From assembly GCA_028292835.1 (NCBI GenBank), contig JAQGLP010000175.1, forward strand, positions 1-7,795: 7,795 nucleotides of DNA, written 5' to 3'. Shown here one piece after another: positions 6,387-7,795 of this stretch (its first letter is position 1; the number at the start of each line of letters is the position of its first letter). Both the position numbers and the translations under genes were made by a program. The notes under the pieces are model-generated. The model did not search any database and had not been told where the DNA came from. It saw nothing but the letters and a program-made list of their open reading frames with translations. Origin of the DNA: Variovorax sp. GTDB taxonomy: Bacteria > Pseudomonadota > Gammaproteobacteria > Burkholderiales > Burkholderiaceae_C.

Positions 6387-6809
6387 TCAGTGCCGCTCGA
6401 TTTCCCGCGGCCGGCCGTTGGCGTCGATCGCCACGTAGGTGAGCGTCGCCTCGGTCACCTTGAGGTACTCGCCCTGCGAGCAGATGCGCTCGGCGAACAC
6501 CTCGACCAGCACCGTGATCGAGGTGCGCCCGACGCGCACCAGCTTGGAATAAAAAGACAGGAGGTCGCCGAGCCGCACCGGCTGCTTGAAGACGAATTCG
6601 TTGACGGCCACCGTCGCCATGCGGCCCTCAGCGTAGCGCGCCGGAATCACCGAACCGGCCAGGTCGACCTGCGCCATCACCCAGCCGCCGAAGATGTCGC
6701 CGCTGGCGTTGCAGTCGGCCGGCATCGGGATCACCTTGAGCACGAGCTCCATGTCGACGGGCAGGCTCTTGACGTGGGCGCTTGCGTTGGAACTGGAAGT
6801 GACGGACAT
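6387..6809 (-). CDS. yciA: Acyl-CoA thioesterase, YciA family (single hotdog)
   Basis: The product is 140 residues on the minus strand. After a polar N-terminus the hotdog domain begins near ELVLKVIPMPADCNASGDIFGGWVMAQVDLAG (21-52). This is the YciA hallmark (MP-D-N--GDIFGGW-M-Q-D), and Asp49 lines up with the catalytic Asp44 of Haemophilus HI0827. Further family features are VAVNEFVFKQPVRLGDLLSFY, VGRTSITVLVEVF and a closing TYVAIDANGRPREI. YciA enzymes form oligomers of single hotdogs and hydrolyse a broad range of acyl-CoAs in the cytoplasm. The ATG at 6809 is chosen for its usual N-terminal length, but it has no visible Shine-Dalgarno. An in-frame GTG at 6839 has GGAAG six bases upstream and would add ten residues. 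The gene faces the isomerase-like gene tail to tail and diverges from the ABC exporter. It is unrelated in fold count to the double-hotdog thioesterase at 4621. Confidence 0.9.
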   Translation of the reverse strand: MSVTSSSNASAHVKSLPVDMELVLKVIPMPADCNASGDIFGGWVMAQVDLAGSVIPARYAEGRMATVAVNEFVFKQPVRLGDLLSFYSKLVRVGRTSITVLVEVFAERICSQGEYLKVTEATLTYVAIDANGRPREIERH

Positions 6810-6850
6810 CGGCACAATCTGAAGAGCAACAACAGCCACGATTGTCTTCC

Positions 6851-7795
6851 ATGCGCCGCAGTGGCGAAACCCTTTCCTCCCCCCACACCGCCCAGAACGT
6901 GCCCGCGCGCAGCGACCGCTCCGACTGGGCCACGCTGCGGCGCCTGTTTCCGTACCTCTGGCAGTACAAGTGGCGCGTGCTCGCCGCGCTCGCCTTCATG
7001 GTCGGTGCCAAGGTCGCCAACGTGAGCGTGCCGATCCTGCTGAAGAACCTGATCGACACCATGACGCCCAAGCCCGACATGGCGCAGGCGCTCCTGGTGG
7101 TGCCGATCGCGCTGCTGGTGGCCTACGGTCTGCTGCGGTTCTCGACCTCGCTCTTCGGCGAGCTGCGCGAACTGGTGTTCGCCAAGGCCACCGAGGGCGC
7201 GGCGCGCAGCATCTCGCTGGAGGTGTTCCGCCACCTGCACGCGCTCTCCCTGCGCTTCCACCTGGAGCGCCAGACCGGTGGCATGACGCGCGACATCGAG
7301 CGCGGCACGCGCGGCGTGCACTCGCTCATCTCGATGTCGCTCTACAGCATCGTGCCGACCATCATCGAGCTGGCGATGGTGCTGACGATCCTGGGCGTGA
7401 AGTTCGACGCGCTCTTCGTCTGGATCACCGGCATCGCGCTGGTGTTCTACATCACCTTCACCGTCACGGTGACGGAGTGGCGCACGCAGTTCCGCCGCCA
7501 CATGAACGAACTCGACTCGGTGGCGCAGAGCCACGCGGTCGATTCGCTGCTGAACTACGAGACCGTCAAGTATTTCAACAACGAGAACTTCGAGGCCGAG
7601 CGCTACGACGCGAGCCTGCAGCGCTACCGCAAGGCCGCCATCAAGAGCCAGCGCACGCTCTCCATGCTCAACACCGGCCAGCAGCTGCTGATCGCCGTCA
7701 GCCTGGTGCTGATGCTGTGGCGCGCCACCTCGGGCGTGGTCGAGGGCCGCATGACGCTGGGCGACCTGGTGATGGTCAACGCCTTCATGATCCAG
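6851..7795 (+). CDS. Atm1-type ABC exporter, membrane half only (partial)
   Basis: Frame 2 (ATG at 6851) is open to the window edge, giving 315 residues without a stop. They make up an N-terminal tail and most of the transmembrane domain of a half-size ABC exporter; the ATPase domain would lie beyond the window. Hydrophobic helices are visible near 41-62, 80-97, 163-182, 186-208 and 287-302, and a sixth begins at the edge. The segment DSLLNYETVKYFNNE (231-245) is the signature of the Atm1/ABCB7/HMT1 group, which exports glutathione-linked sulfur or metal conjugates from the cytoplasm or mitochondrial matrix. By recollection of the Novosphingobium Atm1 structure, its glutathione-contacting Tyr195, Arg206, Arg210, Asn269 and Gln272 correspond at a constant offset of five to Tyr200, Arg211, Arg215, Asn274 and Gln277 here. 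No clear ribosome-binding site precedes the start, so the exact N-terminus is uncertain. It is divergent from the YciA-type gene and probably not functionally tied to the beta-oxidation cluster. Confidence 0.88.
   Translation, partial: MRRSGETLSSPHTAQNVPARSDRSDWATLRRLFPYLWQYKWRVLAALAFMVGAKVANVSVPILLKNLIDTMTPKPDMAQALLVVPIALLVAYGLLRFSTSLFGELRELVFAKATEGAARSISLEVFRHLHALSLRFHLERQTGGMTRDIERGTRGVHSLISMSLYSIVPTIIELAMVLTILGVKFDALFVWITGIALVFYITFTVTVTEWRTQFRRHMNELDSVAQSHAVDSLLNYETVKYFNNENFEAERYDASLQRYRKAAIKSQRTLSMLNTGQQLLIAVSLVLMLWRATSGVVEGRMTLGDLVMVNAFMIQ

Noticed and set aside
6787..6818. TTGGAA and CACAAT as a promoter for the ABC exporter
   Set aside because: The spacing is 20 bases and the -10 match is poor, so it is not distinguishable from chance.

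Overview
The window is very GC-rich, densely coding bacterial DNA. Protein families, codon bias and a recurring intergenic repeat suggest a betaproteobacterium of the Comamonadaceae (Variovorax/Acidovorax-like). That placement is inference from pattern recognition, with no marker gene in the window. No mobile element, tRNA, rRNA or CRISPR array was seen, and no stretch longer than about 160 bases lacks a gene.

Positions 1-5451 hold same-strand genes that make up a fatty acid beta-oxidation cluster. In order they are: the last 37 codons of an acyl-CoA dehydrogenase (FadE role, 1-114); a small secreted DUF2147 protein (275-709); a 799-residue FadN-like enzyme with the 3-hydroxyacyl-CoA dehydrogenase half first and the enoyl-CoA hydratase half last (837-3236); a thiolase (3363-4559); and a double-hotdog acyl-CoA thioesterase (4621-5451). 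A stand-alone crotonase-fold protein follows at 5562-6338. It lacks both hydratase glutamates but carries a glutamate at the position used by delta3,delta2-enoyl-CoA isomerases. Together these genes can perform dehydrogenation, hydration, oxidation and thiolysis of acyl-CoA, move misplaced double bonds, and release free acid from CoA.

The three junctions between the first four genes each carry a copy of a ~95 bp direct repeat (125-217, 716-810, 3243-3338). Each copy starts 6-10 bases after a stop codon and can fold into three consecutive hairpins. The largest hairpin shows one compensatory base-pair change between copies. The later junctions have no copy. Two copies bracket the DUF2147 gene, which is not a beta-oxidation enzyme.

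At the right side, a YciA-type acyl-CoA thioesterase runs on the minus strand (6387-6809), convergent with the isomerase-like gene. It is divergent, across about 41 bases, from an Atm1-type ABC exporter (6851 to the window end, truncated). The enzymes themselves belong to known families. The most unusual content is the structured repeat family, the repeat-bracketed DUF2147 gene and the probably misnamed hydratase.
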